A stretch of 64,000 nucleotides of DNA from contig NZ_CP086615.1 of NCBI RefSeq assembly GCF_020883455.1, positions 310,001-374,000 on the forward strand. Direction: 5' to 3'. Of the stretch, positions 28,151-37,138 are shown piece by piece. The stretch comes from Spiribacter halobius (GTDB lineage Bacteria; Pseudomonadota; Gammaproteobacteria; Nitrococcales; Nitrococcaceae). How positions within the stretch are numbered: position 1 is the stretch's first letter; each line of letters starts with the position of its first letter. A program made the position numbers and the translations under genes. The notes under the pieces are model-generated. The model searched no databases and was not told the origin of the DNA. It was given only the letters and a program-made list of their open reading frames with translations.

Positions 28151-28714
28151 GTGTTGCGCGAACGGGGAGCCCGCTGCTGGCGGCCGCCGACGGTGCCGGC
28201 GGGGGCGCCGGTGCCGGGGCCGCTGCGACCCTGGCTGAACGAGCCCGGCTCACTGACCCGGCGGCTGCGACATCTGGCTGGCGAGGACTTCAGCGTCCGG
28301 GTCTGTACCGAGCGCTGGGGGAGGCCGTGGCTCGATGAGCGCCGGCGACTGGGGCTGGAGCCGCGGCGGCGAGCCTGGTTGCGGGAGGTGGTCCTGGGTT
28401 GCGGGCAGCAGCCCTGGATCGTGGCGCGCAGCGTGATGCCCGAGCCGACCCTGCGCGGGCCCTTGCGGCGGCTGCGCGGCCTCGGGCCGCGGCCACTCGG
28501 GAGCGTGCTGTTTGGGCATTATGCCGTGGTGCGCGGGCCCATCGAGCTGGCGCGGCTTGACGAGGGCGACGCCCTCGCCGCGCGGGCGGCCGGTTTTGGC
28601 GGCGAGCCGGGGGAGTGGGCGCGCCGCTCGGTGTTCCGTATCGGCGGCCGGCCGCTGCTGGTCACCGAGGTGTTTCTGCCGTCCCTGCTGGAGGCCTGTC
28701 GACGATGGCCGTGA
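28151..28714 (+). CDS. ubiC: Chorismate lyase
   Basis: A 187-residue enzyme that splits chorismate into 4-hydroxybenzoate and pyruvate, the first committed step of ubiquinone synthesis. Recognisable segments are [13 protein letters not shown] near the start, the substrate-gripping Arg in [22 protein letters not shown], and the C-terminal [21 protein letters not shown] in two parts. I chose the GTG at 28151 because GCGAGG lies 4-7 nt upstream; an ATG at 28109 is possible. It overlaps ubiA by 10 bp, so the two are coupled. Confidence 0.9.
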   Translation: MLRERGARCWRPPTVPAGAPVPGPLRPWLNEPGSLTRRLRHLAGEDFSVRVCTERWGRPWLDERRRLGLEPRRRAWLREVVLGCGQQPWIVARSVMPEPTLRGPLRRLRGLGPRPLGSVLFGHYAVVRGPIELARLDEGDALAARAAGFGGEPGEWARRSVFRIGGRPLLVTEVFLPSLLEACRRWP

Positions 28715-29586
28715 CCGCTGACCGCCTCACCGACCGTCTCGCCGACTACGCGCGGCTGACCCGCCTGGACCGGCCCATCGGCAACTTCCTGCTGCTCTGG
28801 CCCATGCTCTGGGCGCTGTGGCTCGCCGCCGAAGGGCCGCCACGGCCGTTGGTGCTGGCGGTGTTCGTGGCCGGCGTCGTCGTCATGCGTGCCGCCGGCT
28901 GCGTGATCAACGACTACGCGGACCGCCACTTCGACCGCCACGTCAAGCGCACCCGGGACCGCCCGCTCACCACGGGGCGCGTCAGCGAGCGGGAGGCGCT
29001 GTCGCTGTTCGTGCTGCTGTGCCTGGTGGCCTTCGGGCTGGTGACACTCATGAATCCCCTGACCGTGGCCCTGTCCCTCGGCGGAGTGGCGCTGGCCGCG
29101 ACCTACCCGTTCATGAAGCGCTACACCCATCTGCCCCAGGTCCACCTGGGCGCGGCCTTCGGCTGGGCGATTCCCATGGGGTTCGCTGCTCAGACCAACA
29201 GCGTGCCCCCGCTCGCCTGGCTGGTGTTCACCGCCGCCGTGGTCTGGGCGACGATCTACGACACCCAGTACGCCATGGTCGACCGCGACGACGATCTGAA
29301 GATCGGTATCAAGTCCACGGCGATCCTGTTCGGCGAACACGACCGGCTGATGATCGCCGTGCTGCAGGGGCTGATGACGCTGACCCTCATCGCCATCGGC
29401 GTGCGTGCCGATCTCGGTCCCGCCTACTTCGGCGCCCTGGTGCCGGCGACGATGCTGTTCGCCTGGCAGCAATGGCTCATTCGCGACCGCAGCCGCGACG
29501 GCTGCTTCCGAGCCTTCCTGAACAACAACGTCTACGGCGGCGTCGTGTTCATCGGGATTCTGCTGCATTACCTGTACGCCGCCTGA
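28705..29586 (+). CDS. ubiA: 4-hydroxybenzoate octaprenyltransferase
   Basis: A 293-residue integral membrane prenyltransferase with about eight or nine helices, attaching the polyprenyl tail to 4-hydroxybenzoate. The two Asp-rich motifs are present: [19 protein letters not shown] for the first (read in two halves) and [20 protein letters not shown] for the second. It follows and overlaps ubiC, as in many gammaproteobacteria. Ubiquinone made here serves the aerobic respiratory chain encoded from 32 kb on. Confidence 0.96.
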   Translation: MAVTADRLTDRLADYARLTRLDRPIGNFLLLWPMLWALWLAAEGPPRPLVLAVFVAGVVVMRAAGCVINDYADRHFDRHVKRTRDRPLTTGRVSEREALSLFVLLCLVAFGLVTLMNPLTVALSLGGVALAATYPFMKRYTHLPQVHLGAAFGWAIPMGFAAQTNSVPPLAWLVFTAAVVWATIYDTQYAMVDRDDDLKIGIKSTAILFGEHDRLMIAVLQGLMTLTLIAIGVRADLGPAYFGALVPATMLFAWQQWLIRDRSRDGCFRAFLNNNVYGGVVFIGILLHYLYAA

Positions 29587-29592
29587 CGGCGG

Positions 29593-29700
29593 CAGTTGCA
29601 AGTTGCAAGTAACAAGTGACAAGGGGGCCTCGCCGCCAAGGCCCAACCGCCGGCACGACAGGGTCCTCTCGCTTGCAACTTGTCACTTGCCGCTTGCCAC
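29593..29700. repeat. Micro-repeat stem-loop, TTGCAAGT class (copy 2)
   Basis: The left arm (29593-29623) is AGTTGCAAGTTGCAAG then TAACAAGTGACAAG; the right arm (29671-29700) is GCTTGCAACTTGTCAC then TTGCCGCTTGCCAC. About 47 bp of GC-rich DNA separates them. It fills the gap between the convergent ubiA and comF genes. Confidence 0.8.
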
Positions 29701-29701
29701 T

Positions 29702-29722
29702 ACGCCGCGCGACGCGCGGCGT
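29702..29722 (-). terminator. GC-rich hairpin touching the comF stop codon
   Basis: ACGCCGCGCG and CGCGCGGCGT form a near-perfect 9-10 bp stem whose right arm ends at the first base of the comF stop codon (29722-29724). It lies between convergent genes and has no U-tract. The arrangement of micro-repeat plus GC hairpin at a stop codon matches dgt and yggT. Confidence 0.45.
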
Positions 29723-30435
29723 TACGCCCTCGCCAGCACCATCAGGTCGACGCGTTCGACGCCCTTGGCGAGCAGGGCGCGGGCCAGCTCGCGGGCGCTG
29801 GCGCCGGTGGTGAGGACGTCGTCCACGAGGGTGATCGCCGGCGGCAGCGGGCGGTCGGTGACGGCGAAGGCGCCACGGACGTTGCGGCGGCGGGCGCCGG
29901 CGTCGAGGCCGCTCTGGGCGGCGGTGTTGCGCGTACGGCGGACGAGGTCCGCCGCCACGGGCGGGCCCAGCCTGCGGGCGAGCTCCAGTGCCTGGTCGAA
30001 GCCGCGCTCCCGGCGCCGCGCGGGATGCAGTGGCATCGGCACCAGTACGGCGGGCGGCGGCACGCGCTCCGCCAGGGTCTGCGCGGCCAGATCGGCGAGG
30101 AGTCGGCCGGCGGCCAGGTCGCCATGGAACTTGAAGGCGCGGATCAGCGTGGCGACCTGACCGGCGTAATGCCACAGAGCATGGCTGCGGGTGATCGGCG
30201 GCGGCCGCCGCTGGCAGCGCCCGCACTGCAGGGACTCAGCGACGAGCGGCAGGGCGCAGGTCCGGCACGCCGGGCCGAGCCAGGGCAGCTCCGCCCGGCA
30301 GCCGGCACAGATCTCCGGCCCCGGCGCCGGCCCGGCACAGAGGCGGCAATGGCCCGCCAGCAGCAGGAAGGGCCAGCGGTCGCCGGGCCCGTAGCGACGC
30401 CACCGGGGCCCGCGTCGACTGCGAAGTCGAAGCAT
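29722..30435 (-). CDS. comF: ComF family phosphoribosyltransferase-like protein
   Basis: A 237-residue protein of the ComF/GntX family. The N-terminal double zinc ribbon has CRLCAGPAPGPEICAGC and CRTCALPL...CGRC. The C-terminal PRTase fold has the PRPP-binding motif ITLVDDVLTTGAS near residue 200 and the family pattern RERGFDQALELAR. In naturally competent bacteria ComF acts in DNA uptake and processing. The exact chemistry is not settled. Together with the type IV pilus genes it leaves open that this organism is competent. Confidence 0.92.
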   Translation of the reverse strand: MLRLRSRRGPRWRRYGPGDRWPFLLLAGHCRLCAGPAPGPEICAGCRAELPWLGPACRTCALPLVAESLQCGRCQRRPPPITRSHALWHYAGQVATLIRAFKFHGDLAAGRLLADLAAQTLAERVPPPAVLVPMPLHPARRRERGFDQALELARRLGPPVAADLVRRTRNTAAQSGLDAGARRRNVRGAFAVTDRPLPPAITLVDDVLTTGASARELARALLAKGVERVDLMVLARA

Positions 30436-30713
30436 CGTCCGGCGCTCCTTGCCGAATAACGGCGAATCCTTTGCACGCTCCGATGACCAGGCATCGTGTC
30501 ACCTAGCGTAGCCGAACGCGCTGCCGTGAGACACTTCCGTCCGCGCCCTTGCGGGCACTGTGGCACCCTTTCGCGAAGATGCGGGTCGAACCCCACGGAC
30601 GGATTGCCCGCAGCCCATGGGCACGCTCGTTGTCACGCGTGCGGCCTCGCGGCTACGGGCTGCACGCGCGGCGAGGACGCCGGAATCAAACGAGCAGTCT
30701 GAAAGGTGGACGG
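30436..30713. other. Divergent comF/bioC gap with no recognised element
   Basis: A 278-bp spacer between divergent genes must contain both promoters. I see TCCGTCC (30536-30542) paired with GGACGGA about 60 bp on, a tRNA-like outer stem, but no matching D, anticodon or T arms. No BirA-type biotin operator was recognised upstream of bioC. Confidence 0.4.
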
Positions 30714-31652
30714 ATGAGCCAGCGTGAAGAGCCTTTTGCCCTGGATGTGAGGGCCCAGCGGCGCGGGCTTGCCGCTGCCGTGGAGAGCCATGAGGGCGCG
30801 GCCGTGCTGCAGCGCGAGGTCACCGCCCGGCTGCTCGAGCGCCTGGATTTCATCCGGCTGGACCCCGCCGACATCCTCGAGCTCGGCTGCGGCCCCGGGG
30901 GCAACACACGCGCCCTGCGCCGGCGCTATCCGAAGGCGCGGCAGGTGGGCCTGGAGCTGGTGCCGGGAATGGCGCGCGCGGCGCGGCGGCGCTCGCCCTG
31001 GCGGCGGCGCCTGCAGGCCGTGAGCGCCGGCTACGAGCAGCTCCCCTTTGCCGGCGACAGCTTCGATCTGGTGTTCTCCAGCCTGGCGCTGCATCGCTCC
31101 CGGGATCTGCGGACGACCGTGCGGGAGCTGCAGCGCATCCTCCGCCCCGGGGGCGTGCTCATGTTCGCCACCTATGGCCCGGATACGCTGGACGAGCTGC
31201 GCGCGGCGTGGGCGGCCGCGGACCCGCACGTGCACGTGCAGCGATTCGTGGACATGCACGACATCGGTGACGCCCTGGTGGGGGCACGGCTGGCCGATCC
31301 GGTGATGGACATGGAGCATTTCACCCTGACCTACCCGAACCTGCGCGGCCTTGTCGCCGATCTGCGCGCGCTCGGCGAGCGCAACGTCCTGCGCGGGCGC
31401 AATCCGGGGCTGACCACACCGCGGCGCTGGCGCCGCATGGAGGCGGCCTACGAGATGCGGCGCGACGCCGACGGCCGCCTCCCGGCGACCTGGGAGATCG
31501 CCTACGGACATGCCTGGGGCACGGATGCGCAGCCGCAAACCCACGGTCCCGAGGGCGAGGTCCGCGTCGCCCTGGGAGGGGTCAGCATCCCGCGCCGGGG
31601 CCGCGGAGACGGCCCGCGAACGGAACCGGGCGCCCGCGGTGGCGGTCGGTAG
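30714..31652 (+). CDS. bioC: Malonyl-ACP O-methyltransferase BioC
   Basis: A 312-residue SAM-dependent methyltransferase that caps malonyl-ACP as a methyl ester to prime pimeloyl synthesis for biotin. Motif I is LELGCGPG (residues 55-62). The order continues with SAGYEQLPFAGDSFDLVFSSLALH in two parts, LRPGGVLMFATYGPDTLDELR, and FVDMHDIGDALVGARLADPVMDME, the last being characteristic of BioC. The C-terminal ~20 residues are Arg/Gly rich and probably disordered. The start at 30714 follows AAAGGTGGA. It stands alone here; other bio genes are not in the window. Confidence 0.92.
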   Translation: MSQREEPFALDVRAQRRGLAAAVESHEGAAVLQREVTARLLERLDFIRLDPADILELGCGPGGNTRALRRRYPKARQVGLELVPGMARAARRRSPWRRRLQAVSAGYEQLPFAGDSFDLVFSSLALHRSRDLRTTVRELQRILRPGGVLMFATYGPDTLDELRAAWAAADPHVHVQRFVDMHDIGDALVGARLADPVMDMEHFTLTYPNLRGLVADLRALGERNVLRGRNPGLTTPRRWRRMEAAYEMRRDADGRLPATWEIAYGHAWGTDAQPQTHGPEGEVRVALGGVSIPRRGRGDGPRTEPGARGGGR

Positions 31653-31654
31653 AA

Positions 31655-31829
31655 AAGCGCTGATCGATTCCCGCGGGCCTTTACGCTCTGGAGCGCCTTT
31701 CGGGGCCGCAGGTCGCGCGCGCAGCCCGCGTTGCGCTGCCTGACCGTACCCCCGGTACAGCGCGGTACAGCGCGCCTTGCCTGCACACGCGACCTGCGGC
31801 CGGAGGCCCACGGGAATCGATCAGCACTT
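31655..31829. repeat. Long palindrome G with a hairpin inserted in one arm
   Basis: Outer arms 31655-31680 and 31804-31829 match at 24 of 26 positions; inner arms 31706-31717 and 31788-31799 match perfectly. Between outer and inner parts the left side has 25 bp that the right side lacks; these include a small hairpin CGCTCTGGAGCG (31684-31695). The centre contains CCGTACCCCCGGTAC. It starts 3 bp after the bioC stop and fills most of the 279-bp gap to the cox operon. Confidence 0.8.
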
Positions 31830-31931
31830 CCCTGGGCGGGGCAGGCAGCTTTCCTCGCCCTGGCGACTCCTCTACACTAGCGACCGGCCTGAGCGGCGCG
31901 GAGAGCGCCGCATGCGGCCCGGGAGGTGCGA

Positions 31932-32501
31932 ATGGCGACGAGCTCCGCAGCGCCCGCCGACGAGCGCCGCTTCGTGCTGGCGCCGAACATTGCACCGAAC
32001 TGGCCGCAGACGAAGCGGATCTATGCGGGGCTCTGCGCGGTGTGTCTCACCGTAGCCGGTGCCTGCGCCGCCGTGGGGCTCTGGCCGGTGGTGCCGTTTG
32101 CGGGGCTGGAGCTCGCGGCGCTTGGCGCGGCGCTCTACGTCTCCGCGCGCCGCTCGCTGGACCGGGAGGTGATCCGGGTCGCGGGCAACGAGGTGCACGT
32201 TGAGCGGGGGCGCGGGCGCGTGGAGCGCGCCTGGCATTTCGAGCGGGCCTGGACCGAGGTCCTGCTGCAGCCGCCGCGCCGCCGCTGGGATCCGCCGTTG
32301 CTGCTCTTGCGCTCGCGGGGCAGGGTCCTTCGGGTGGGCGAGTGGCTCGACGACGAGGAGCTGCGCAGCCTGGCGCGGGAGCTGGCGGGCTGCATCGGGC
32401 CAATGGCCCAGTGTGGCCGCGGCGACGGTCCGGCCCGGCCGACGGCGGCCGTGGCGCCGGCCGCCGCGGCGGCCGCCAACCCAACACAGCCTGGGAGATA
32501 A
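31932..32501 (+). CDS. DUF2244 membrane protein upstream of coxB
   Basis: A 189-residue protein with two membrane helices (about residues 35-57 and 61-80) and a cytoplasmic domain carrying VHVERGRGRVERAWHF and PLLLLRSRGRVLRVGEWL, typical of DUF2244. It is usually found beside cytochrome oxidase genes, and its function is unknown. The C-terminal 35 residues are Ala/Pro rich. The start at 31932 has GGAGG 5 nt upstream. It sits 6 bp before coxB and is probably the first gene of the operon. Confidence 0.88.
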   Translation: MATSSAAPADERRFVLAPNIAPNWPQTKRIYAGLCAVCLTVAGACAAVGLWPVVPFAGLELAALGAALYVSARRSLDREVIRVAGNEVHVERGRGRVERAWHFERAWTEVLLQPPRRRWDPPLLLLRSRGRVLRVGEWLDDEELRSLARELAGCIGPMAQCGRGDGPARPTAAVAPAAAAAANPTQPGR

Positions 32502-32507
32502 CACGGG

Positions 32508-33383
32508 ATGAAGCGGAACTGGCGCAGAGGATTCGGGGCCCGCGCCGCGGCGGCACTGGTGCTGCTTGTGGCGGCCATGCCGGCGTGGGCCGACTTCGGG
32601 CTGCTCAACATGACCGAAGGCGTCACCGAATCCAGCCGGCAGATCTACGACCTGCACATGCGCATCTTCTGGATCACCGTGGTCATCGGCCTGGTGGTCT
32701 TCGGCGCCATGTTCTACTCGATGTTTCGACACCGGAAATCCCGCGGGGTCAAGCCGGCGCAGTTCCATCACAGCACCGCGGTGGAGATCGTCTGGACGGT
32801 GATCCCGCTGATCATTCTGGTGAGCATGGCGGTGCCCGCCACCCGCGTGCTTATCGATCTCGAGGACACCAGCGACGCCGAGATGACCGTCAAGGTCACG
32901 GGCTACCAGTGGTTCTGGGGCTACGAGTACATGGGCGAGGACGTCCAGTTCTTCAGCCGCCTGGACGAGGCCAGCAACCGCGCGCGTCAGCTCGGCTCGG
33001 GCATCGATCCGTCCTCGGTGGACAACTATCTGCAGAACGTGGACCGGCGCCTGGTCCTGCCGGTGGACACGAAGATTCGCTTCCTGATCACCGCCGAGGA
33101 CGTCATCCACTCCTGGTGGGTGCCCGATCTGGGCTGGAAGAAGGACGCCATCCCCGGCTTCGTCAACCAGACCTGGACGGTGATCGATGAGCCGGGCGTC
33201 TACCGCGGGCGCTGCGCGGAGCTCTGCGGCCGTGACCACGGCTTCATGCCGGTGGTGGTCGAGGCCGTGGCGCAGGACGAGTACGAGCAGTGGCTCGCCG
33301 GCCAGCGCGGCGACGATGGCGAGGCGGCACGCACCGCCGCGGTGGACGGGGACGACGCGGGCGCCAGGCTCGCGGCCCGCTGA
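32508..33383 (+). CDS. coxB: Cytochrome c oxidase subunit II
   Basis: A 291-residue subunit that receives electrons from cytochrome c. A signal peptide ends near AMPAWA-DFG, and two membrane helices follow (about 46-68 and 88-110). The CuA site is complete: His201 (VIHSWWVPDLG), Cys236, Glu238, Cys240, His244 and Met247 (CAELCGRDHGFM). The aromatic electron-entry patch YQWFWGYEY is present. The C-terminus is acidic, without a fused cytochrome c domain, so this is an aa3-type rather than caa3-type subunit. Confidence 0.96.
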   Translation: MKRNWRRGFGARAAAALVLLVAAMPAWADFGLLNMTEGVTESSRQIYDLHMRIFWITVVIGLVVFGAMFYSMFRHRKSRGVKPAQFHHSTAVEIVWTVIPLIILVSMAVPATRVLIDLEDTSDAEMTVKVTGYQWFWGYEYMGEDVQFFSRLDEASNRARQLGSGIDPSSVDNYLQNVDRRLVLPVDTKIRFLITAEDVIHSWWVPDLGWKKDAIPGFVNQTWTVIDEPGVYRGRCAELCGRDHGFMPVVVEAVAQDEYEQWLAGQRGDDGEAARTAAVDGDDAGARLAAR

Positions 33384-33413
33384 CGGCAGGAATTCCACGG
33401 GAGGTTTGGCCTG

Positions 33414-34991
33414 ATGACTGCGACGACCCACGACGACGCGCACCACCACGAGGCCGGCTACGGTGGCCTCAGGCGCTGGCTGTTTACGACCAATCACAAG
33501 GACATCGGCACGCTGTACCTGCTCTGGTCGCTGGCGATGTTCCTCGTAGGCGGTGCCATGGCGCTGGTGATTCGCGCGGAGCTGTTCCAGCCGGGGCTGC
33601 AGGTCGTCGATCCCTACTTCTTCAACCAGATGACCACCAACCACGCGCTGGTGATGATCTTCGGCGCGGTCATGCCCGCGTTCACCGGGCTCGCCAACTG
33701 GATGATCCCGCTGATGGTCGGCGCGCCGGACATGGCGCTGCCGCGGATGAACAACTGGAGCTTCTGGCTGCTGCCGTTCGCCTTCGCCATCCTGCTGGCG
33801 ACGCTGTTCATGCCGGGCGGCGGCGCCGCCGGCGGCTGGACCATGTATCCGCCGCTGATGCTCCAGACCGGCGACGCGTTCCCGTTCATCATCTTCGCGA
33901 TCCACATCATGGGCATCAGCTCGATCATGGGCTCGATCAACGTGATCGCGACGATCCTGAACATGCGCGCCCCGGGCATGACCCTCATGAAGATGCCGCT
34001 GTTCGTCTGGACGTGGCTGATCACCGCCTACCTGATGATCGCCGTGATGCCGGTGCTGGCGGGGGCGATCACCATGCTGCTCACGGACCAGTACTTCGGC
34101 ACCACCTTCTTCAGCGCCGCCGGTGGTGGTGATCCGGTGCTCTACCAGCACATCTTCTGGTTCTTCGGCCACCCCGAGGTGTACATCCTGATCCTGCCGG
34201 CCTTCGGGATCGTCTCCACCATCATCCCGACGTTCGCCCGCAAGCCGCTGTTCGGCTACAGCTCCATGGTCTACGCGACCGCGTCCATCGCGTTCCTCTC
34301 ATTCATCGTCTGGGCGCATCACATGTTCACGGTGGGCATGCCGCTGGCCGGCGAGCTGTTCTTCATGTACGCCACCATGCTCATCGCCGTGCCCACGGGG
34401 GTGAAGGTGTTCAACTGGGTGGCGACCATGTGGCGCGGAGCCATGACCTTCGAGACGCCGATGCTGTTCGCCGTGGCGTTCGTCATCCTGTTCACCATCG
34501 GCGGCTTCTCCGGGCTGATGCTGGCCATCGCTCCGGCGGACTTCCAGTACCACGACACCTACTTCGTCGTTGCCCACTTCCACTACGTGCTGGTGACTGG
34601 GGCGATCTTCGCGATCATGGCCGCGGCCTACTACTGGCTGCCGAAGTGGACCGGGCACATGTACGACGAGCGCCTGGGCCAGTGGCACTTCTGGCTGTCG
34701 ACGATCACGGTGAATGTGCTGTTCTTCCCGCAGCACTTCCTGGGGCTCGCGGGTATGCCGCGGCGCATTCCGGACTATTCGGTGCAGTTTGCCGACTGGA
34801 ACCTGGTCTCCAGCCTCGGCGGCTTCGCCTTCGGCCTGTCGCAGCTCATCTTCGTGTGGCTGGTGATCAAGTGCGCCCGCGGCGGCCAGCGGGCCGAGGC
34901 GCGGGCCTGGGAAGGCGCCGAGGGCCTGGAGTGGGAGGTGCCCTCGCCGGCTCCGCACCATACCTTCGACACGCCGCCGGCGGTGCGCTGA
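33414..34991 (+). CDS. coxA: Cytochrome c oxidase subunit I
   Basis: A 525-residue, 12-helix catalytic subunit of an A1-type heme-copper oxidase. It starts with the subunit I signature WLFTTNHKDIGTLYL. The D-channel Glu255 is in WFFGHPEVYILIL (His253 is a CuB ligand). The heme a3 and heme a ligands are in FVVAHFHYVL. K-channel residues are in the SSMVYATASIAFLSF region. It reduces O2 to water at the inner membrane while pumping protons. It lies 30 bp after coxB. Confidence 0.97.
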   Translation: MTATTHDDAHHHEAGYGGLRRWLFTTNHKDIGTLYLLWSLAMFLVGGAMALVIRAELFQPGLQVVDPYFFNQMTTNHALVMIFGAVMPAFTGLANWMIPLMVGAPDMALPRMNNWSFWLLPFAFAILLATLFMPGGGAAGGWTMYPPLMLQTGDAFPFIIFAIHIMGISSIMGSINVIATILNMRAPGMTLMKMPLFVWTWLITAYLMIAVMPVLAGAITMLLTDQYFGTTFFSAAGGGDPVLYQHIFWFFGHPEVYILILPAFGIVSTIIPTFARKPLFGYSSMVYATASIAFLSFIVWAHHMFTVGMPLAGELFFMYATMLIAVPTGVKVFNWVATMWRGAMTFETPMLFAVAFVILFTIGGFSGLMLAIAPADFQYHDTYFVVAHFHYVLVTGAIFAIMAAAYYWLPKWTGHMYDERLGQWHFWLSTITVNVLFFPQHFLGLAGMPRRIPDYSVQFADWNLVSSLGGFAFGLSQLIFVWLVIKCARGGQRAEARAWEGAEGLEWEVPSPAPHHTFDTPPAVR

Positions 34992-35040
34992 GGCGGCAGC
35001 GGATGATGGCCCCGCCCCGGGGCGGGGCCGAGGAACTGGC

Positions 35041-35157
35041 ATGATCAACCGGGAAGTGGATCGCCGCACCCGCCGCCGGATCCGCTGGACGGTCGCGGTG
35101 CTGGCGCTGGTGGCGGCTGGCATCTACGTGGGCACGTTCCTGGAGCACGTCAGCTGA
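35041..35157 (+). CDS. 38-residue single-helix membrane protein in the cox operon
   Basis: A short reading frame with GAGGAAC before the ATG. It encodes a basic N-terminus (NREVDRRTRRRIRW), one membrane helix (about residues 16-33, TVAVLALVAAGIYVGTFL) and a short tail. It matches the small cytochrome-oxidase assembly protein often found between coxA and ctaG/cox11. Here cox11 is absent and coxC follows 44 bp later. Confidence 0.75.
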   Translation: MINREVDRRTRRRIRWTVAVLALVAAGIYVGTFLEHVS

Positions 35158-35201
35158 GCTCCGGAACCCGCCAGATGACAACGAACACAGAGGAAGAGGG
35201 C

Positions 35202-36062
35202 ATGGCGCAGGCGCAAGGCTCCTACTACGTACCCCACGGCAGCTACTGGCCCATCGTCGGCAGCGTGGGCATCACCAGCCTGGTGGTGGGCATGGGCCTA
35301 TACCTGGAAGGGTCGACCTGGGGGCCGTACCTGCTGGCCCTCGGCGCGGCGGTGCTGGTGGTGATGATCGTCGGCTGGTTCGGCGACGTCATCCGTGAGG
35401 GCGTGGGCGGCCTCTACAGCGATCAGGTGGACCGCTCGTTCCGGTGGGGGATGGTCTGGTTCATCTTCTCGGAGGTGATGTTCTTCGGTGCCTTCTTCGG
35501 GGCGCTGTTCTACGCCCGCACGCTGTCGGTACCGTGGCTCTCCGGCGCGGATCCGGAAACCAGCCGCTACATCTGGGACTCCGTCGTGCTCAACTGGCCC
35601 ACCGCCGGTCCCGGCAACACGGCCATGGAATTCGAGCCGATGGGCCCCTGGCCGCTGCCCACCATCAATACGCTGATCCTGCTGACCTCGGGCGTGACCA
35701 TCACCATCGCCCATCATGCGCTGAAGGCGAACGAGCGCCTGCGGCTCATCGGTTTCATGTGGGCCACGGTCGCGCTCGGTACGCTGTTCATCGGCCTGCA
35801 GGCCTACGAGTACTACGAGGCCTATGCCCACCTGAACCTGCGGCTGGACACCGGGATCTACGGCTCGACATTTTTCATGCTCACCGGCTTCCACGGCATG
35901 CACGTGCTCATCGGCACCATCATGCTCGCGGTGATCACCCTGCGCTGCATGCGAGGCCACTTCCGCCCGGAGGCCCATTTCGGCTTCGAGGGCGTGGCCT
36001 GGTACTGGCATTTCGTCGACGTGGTTTGGCTCGGGCTGTACATCTTCGTGTACATCCTCTGA
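35202..36062 (+). CDS. coxC: Cytochrome c oxidase subunit III
   Basis: A 286-residue, seven-helix subunit III that stabilises the oxidase and supplies its D-channel. Segments MVWFIFSEVMFFGAFFGALF (helix 3), LLTSGVTITIAHHALKANER and the final AWYWHFVDVVWLGLYIFVYI are diagnostic. The start at 35202 has GAGGAAGAGG directly upstream; an in-frame ATG at 35175 lacks a binding site. Confidence 0.96.
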   Translation: MAQAQGSYYVPHGSYWPIVGSVGITSLVVGMGLYLEGSTWGPYLLALGAAVLVVMIVGWFGDVIREGVGGLYSDQVDRSFRWGMVWFIFSEVMFFGAFFGALFYARTLSVPWLSGADPETSRYIWDSVVLNWPTAGPGNTAMEFEPMGPWPLPTINTLILLTSGVTITIAHHALKANERLRLIGFMWATVALGTLFIGLQAYEYYEAYAHLNLRLDTGIYGSTFFMLTGFHGMHVLIGTIMLAVITLRCMRGHFRPEAHFGFEGVAWYWHFVDVVWLGLYIFVYIL

Positions 36063-36068
36063 GCGCAT

Positions 36069-36089
36069 GGCGGGCGCAAGGCGCCCGCC
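36069..36089. terminator. Hairpin between convergent coxC and DUF2909 genes
   Basis: GGCGGGCGC (36069-36077) and GCGCCCGCC (36081-36089) form a perfect 9-bp stem with a 3-nt loop in the 31-bp gap between two convergent genes. There is no clear U-tract on either side. Confidence 0.5.
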
Positions 36090-36093
36090 GCCG

Positions 36094-36312
36094 TCAAGCC
36101 AGTGGGCTCGAGTTCGGCGCGATCATGCCGGTGGCGAGCCCGAGCAGGATCAGCAGGAACAGCACGACCGACAGCACGATGCGCACGGTGAGGGCATTCA
36201 GCGTGCGCCGCGACTCGCTGCGATCCCGCATCAGATAGAACAGTCCCGAGCCGAGGCTGCCGACAATGGCGAGGAGCGTCAGGACGATGGCGCCCTGGAT
36301 GGCGAGTTGCAT
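36094..36312 (-). CDS. Twin-transmembrane protein (DUF2909)
   Basis: A 72-residue protein with two membrane helices (about 7-28 and 44-66) joined by a short basic loop (MRDRSESRR). This is the layout of DUF2909, commonly found opposite surf1 in cytochrome oxidase loci. The ATG at 36312 follows GGGAGG. Function is unknown; a role in oxidase assembly is inferred only from location. It is divergent from surf1. Confidence 0.85.
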   Translation of the reverse strand: MQLAIQGAIVLTLLAIVGSLGSGLFYLMRDRSESRRTLNALTVRIVLSVVLFLLILLGLATGMIAPNSSPLA

Positions 36313-36391
36313 GCGAAACCTCCCCTCTGGGGATGATCGATTGTAGTCCAGCCCGGCGGCACTTGTGCACGCCGCGAGTGGTCCGAGAGGC

Positions 36392-37138
36392 ATGACCATC
36401 GCCGGATACGAGTTTCGCCCCCGGCTGGTCCCCACGCTGGCCTATGTGGTCGTCCTGGCGCTGCTGCTGGGTCTGGGTTTCTGGCAGCTGGAACGTGCCG
36501 AGCAGAAGCGCGAGGCCCTGGCCGCCCGCGCCGCCGCTGCCCGGGCGCCGGTGCTGGAGCTGAACCGCGCACCGGCGAGCCTCGCTGAGCATCGCTACCG
36601 CCGCGCGCGTGCCAGCGGACGCTATGACGGTGAACATCAGTTCCTGCTGGACAATCAGGTGCGCGATGGCGAGGCCGGCTACCGCGTGCTGACCCCGCTG
36701 CGGCTCGAGGGTTCAACCGGTGCGGTGCTGGTGGACCGTGGCTGGGTGCCGGTGGGGCCGGACCGCAGCCAGCTCCCGGCCATCCCCGCGCCCGACGGTG
36801 CCCGCACCGTCAGCGGCAGGATCGCGCGCGGACCAGTGGTCGCGCTGCGGCTCGGCGAGCCCGCCGCCGAGAACCGCAGCTGGCCGCGGCGGATCCAGTA
36901 CCTGGACTTCGACTACATTGCGCACGCCCTGCCGTATCCGGTCGAGGGCTATCTGCTGCGGGAGACCCCCGAGGGCGAGGGCGCCGTGGCGGCCCGGGCC
37001 CCGCGGGACGCCTGGCGCTTCGGTCCGGAGCGGCACGAGGGCTATGCGGTCCAGTGGTTCGCCCTGGCGGCTGCGCTCACGCTCATCTGGATTGGCGTCA
37101 ACAGCCATCGACAGCGAGAGGACGGAAAGCAGACATGA
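36392..37138 (+). CDS. SURF1 family cytochrome oxidase assembly protein
   Basis: A 248-residue protein with two membrane helices, one near each end (about 15-33 and 222-240), and a periplasmic domain between. Family motifs are LGFWQLERAEQKREAL, a conserved RYDGEHQFLLDNQ region, GAVLVDRGWVPVG and YAVQWFALAAALT. SURF1 helps place heme A in subunit I. The start at 36392 follows GAGAGG. It overlaps the next gene by ATGA. Confidence 0.94.
   Translation: MTIAGYEFRPRLVPTLAYVVVLALLLGLGFWQLERAEQKREALAARAAAARAPVLELNRAPASLAEHRYRRARASGRYDGEHQFLLDNQVRDGEAGYRVLTPLRLEGSTGAVLVDRGWVPVGPDRSQLPAIPAPDGARTVSGRIARGPVVALRLGEPAAENRSWPRRIQYLDFDYIAHALPYPVEGYLLRETPEGEGAVAARAPRDAWRFGPERHEGYAVQWFALAAALTLIWIGVNSHRQREDGKQT

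Noticed and set aside
30536-30603. tRNA-like segment with a 7-bp outer stem (TCCGTCC/GGACGGA) and GGGTCGAACCCC near the 3' side
   Set aside because: No consistent D, anticodon or five-pair T stem can be drawn, the length is short (68 nt), and no CCA-proximal discriminator fits. More likely a chance or repeat-derived hairpin.
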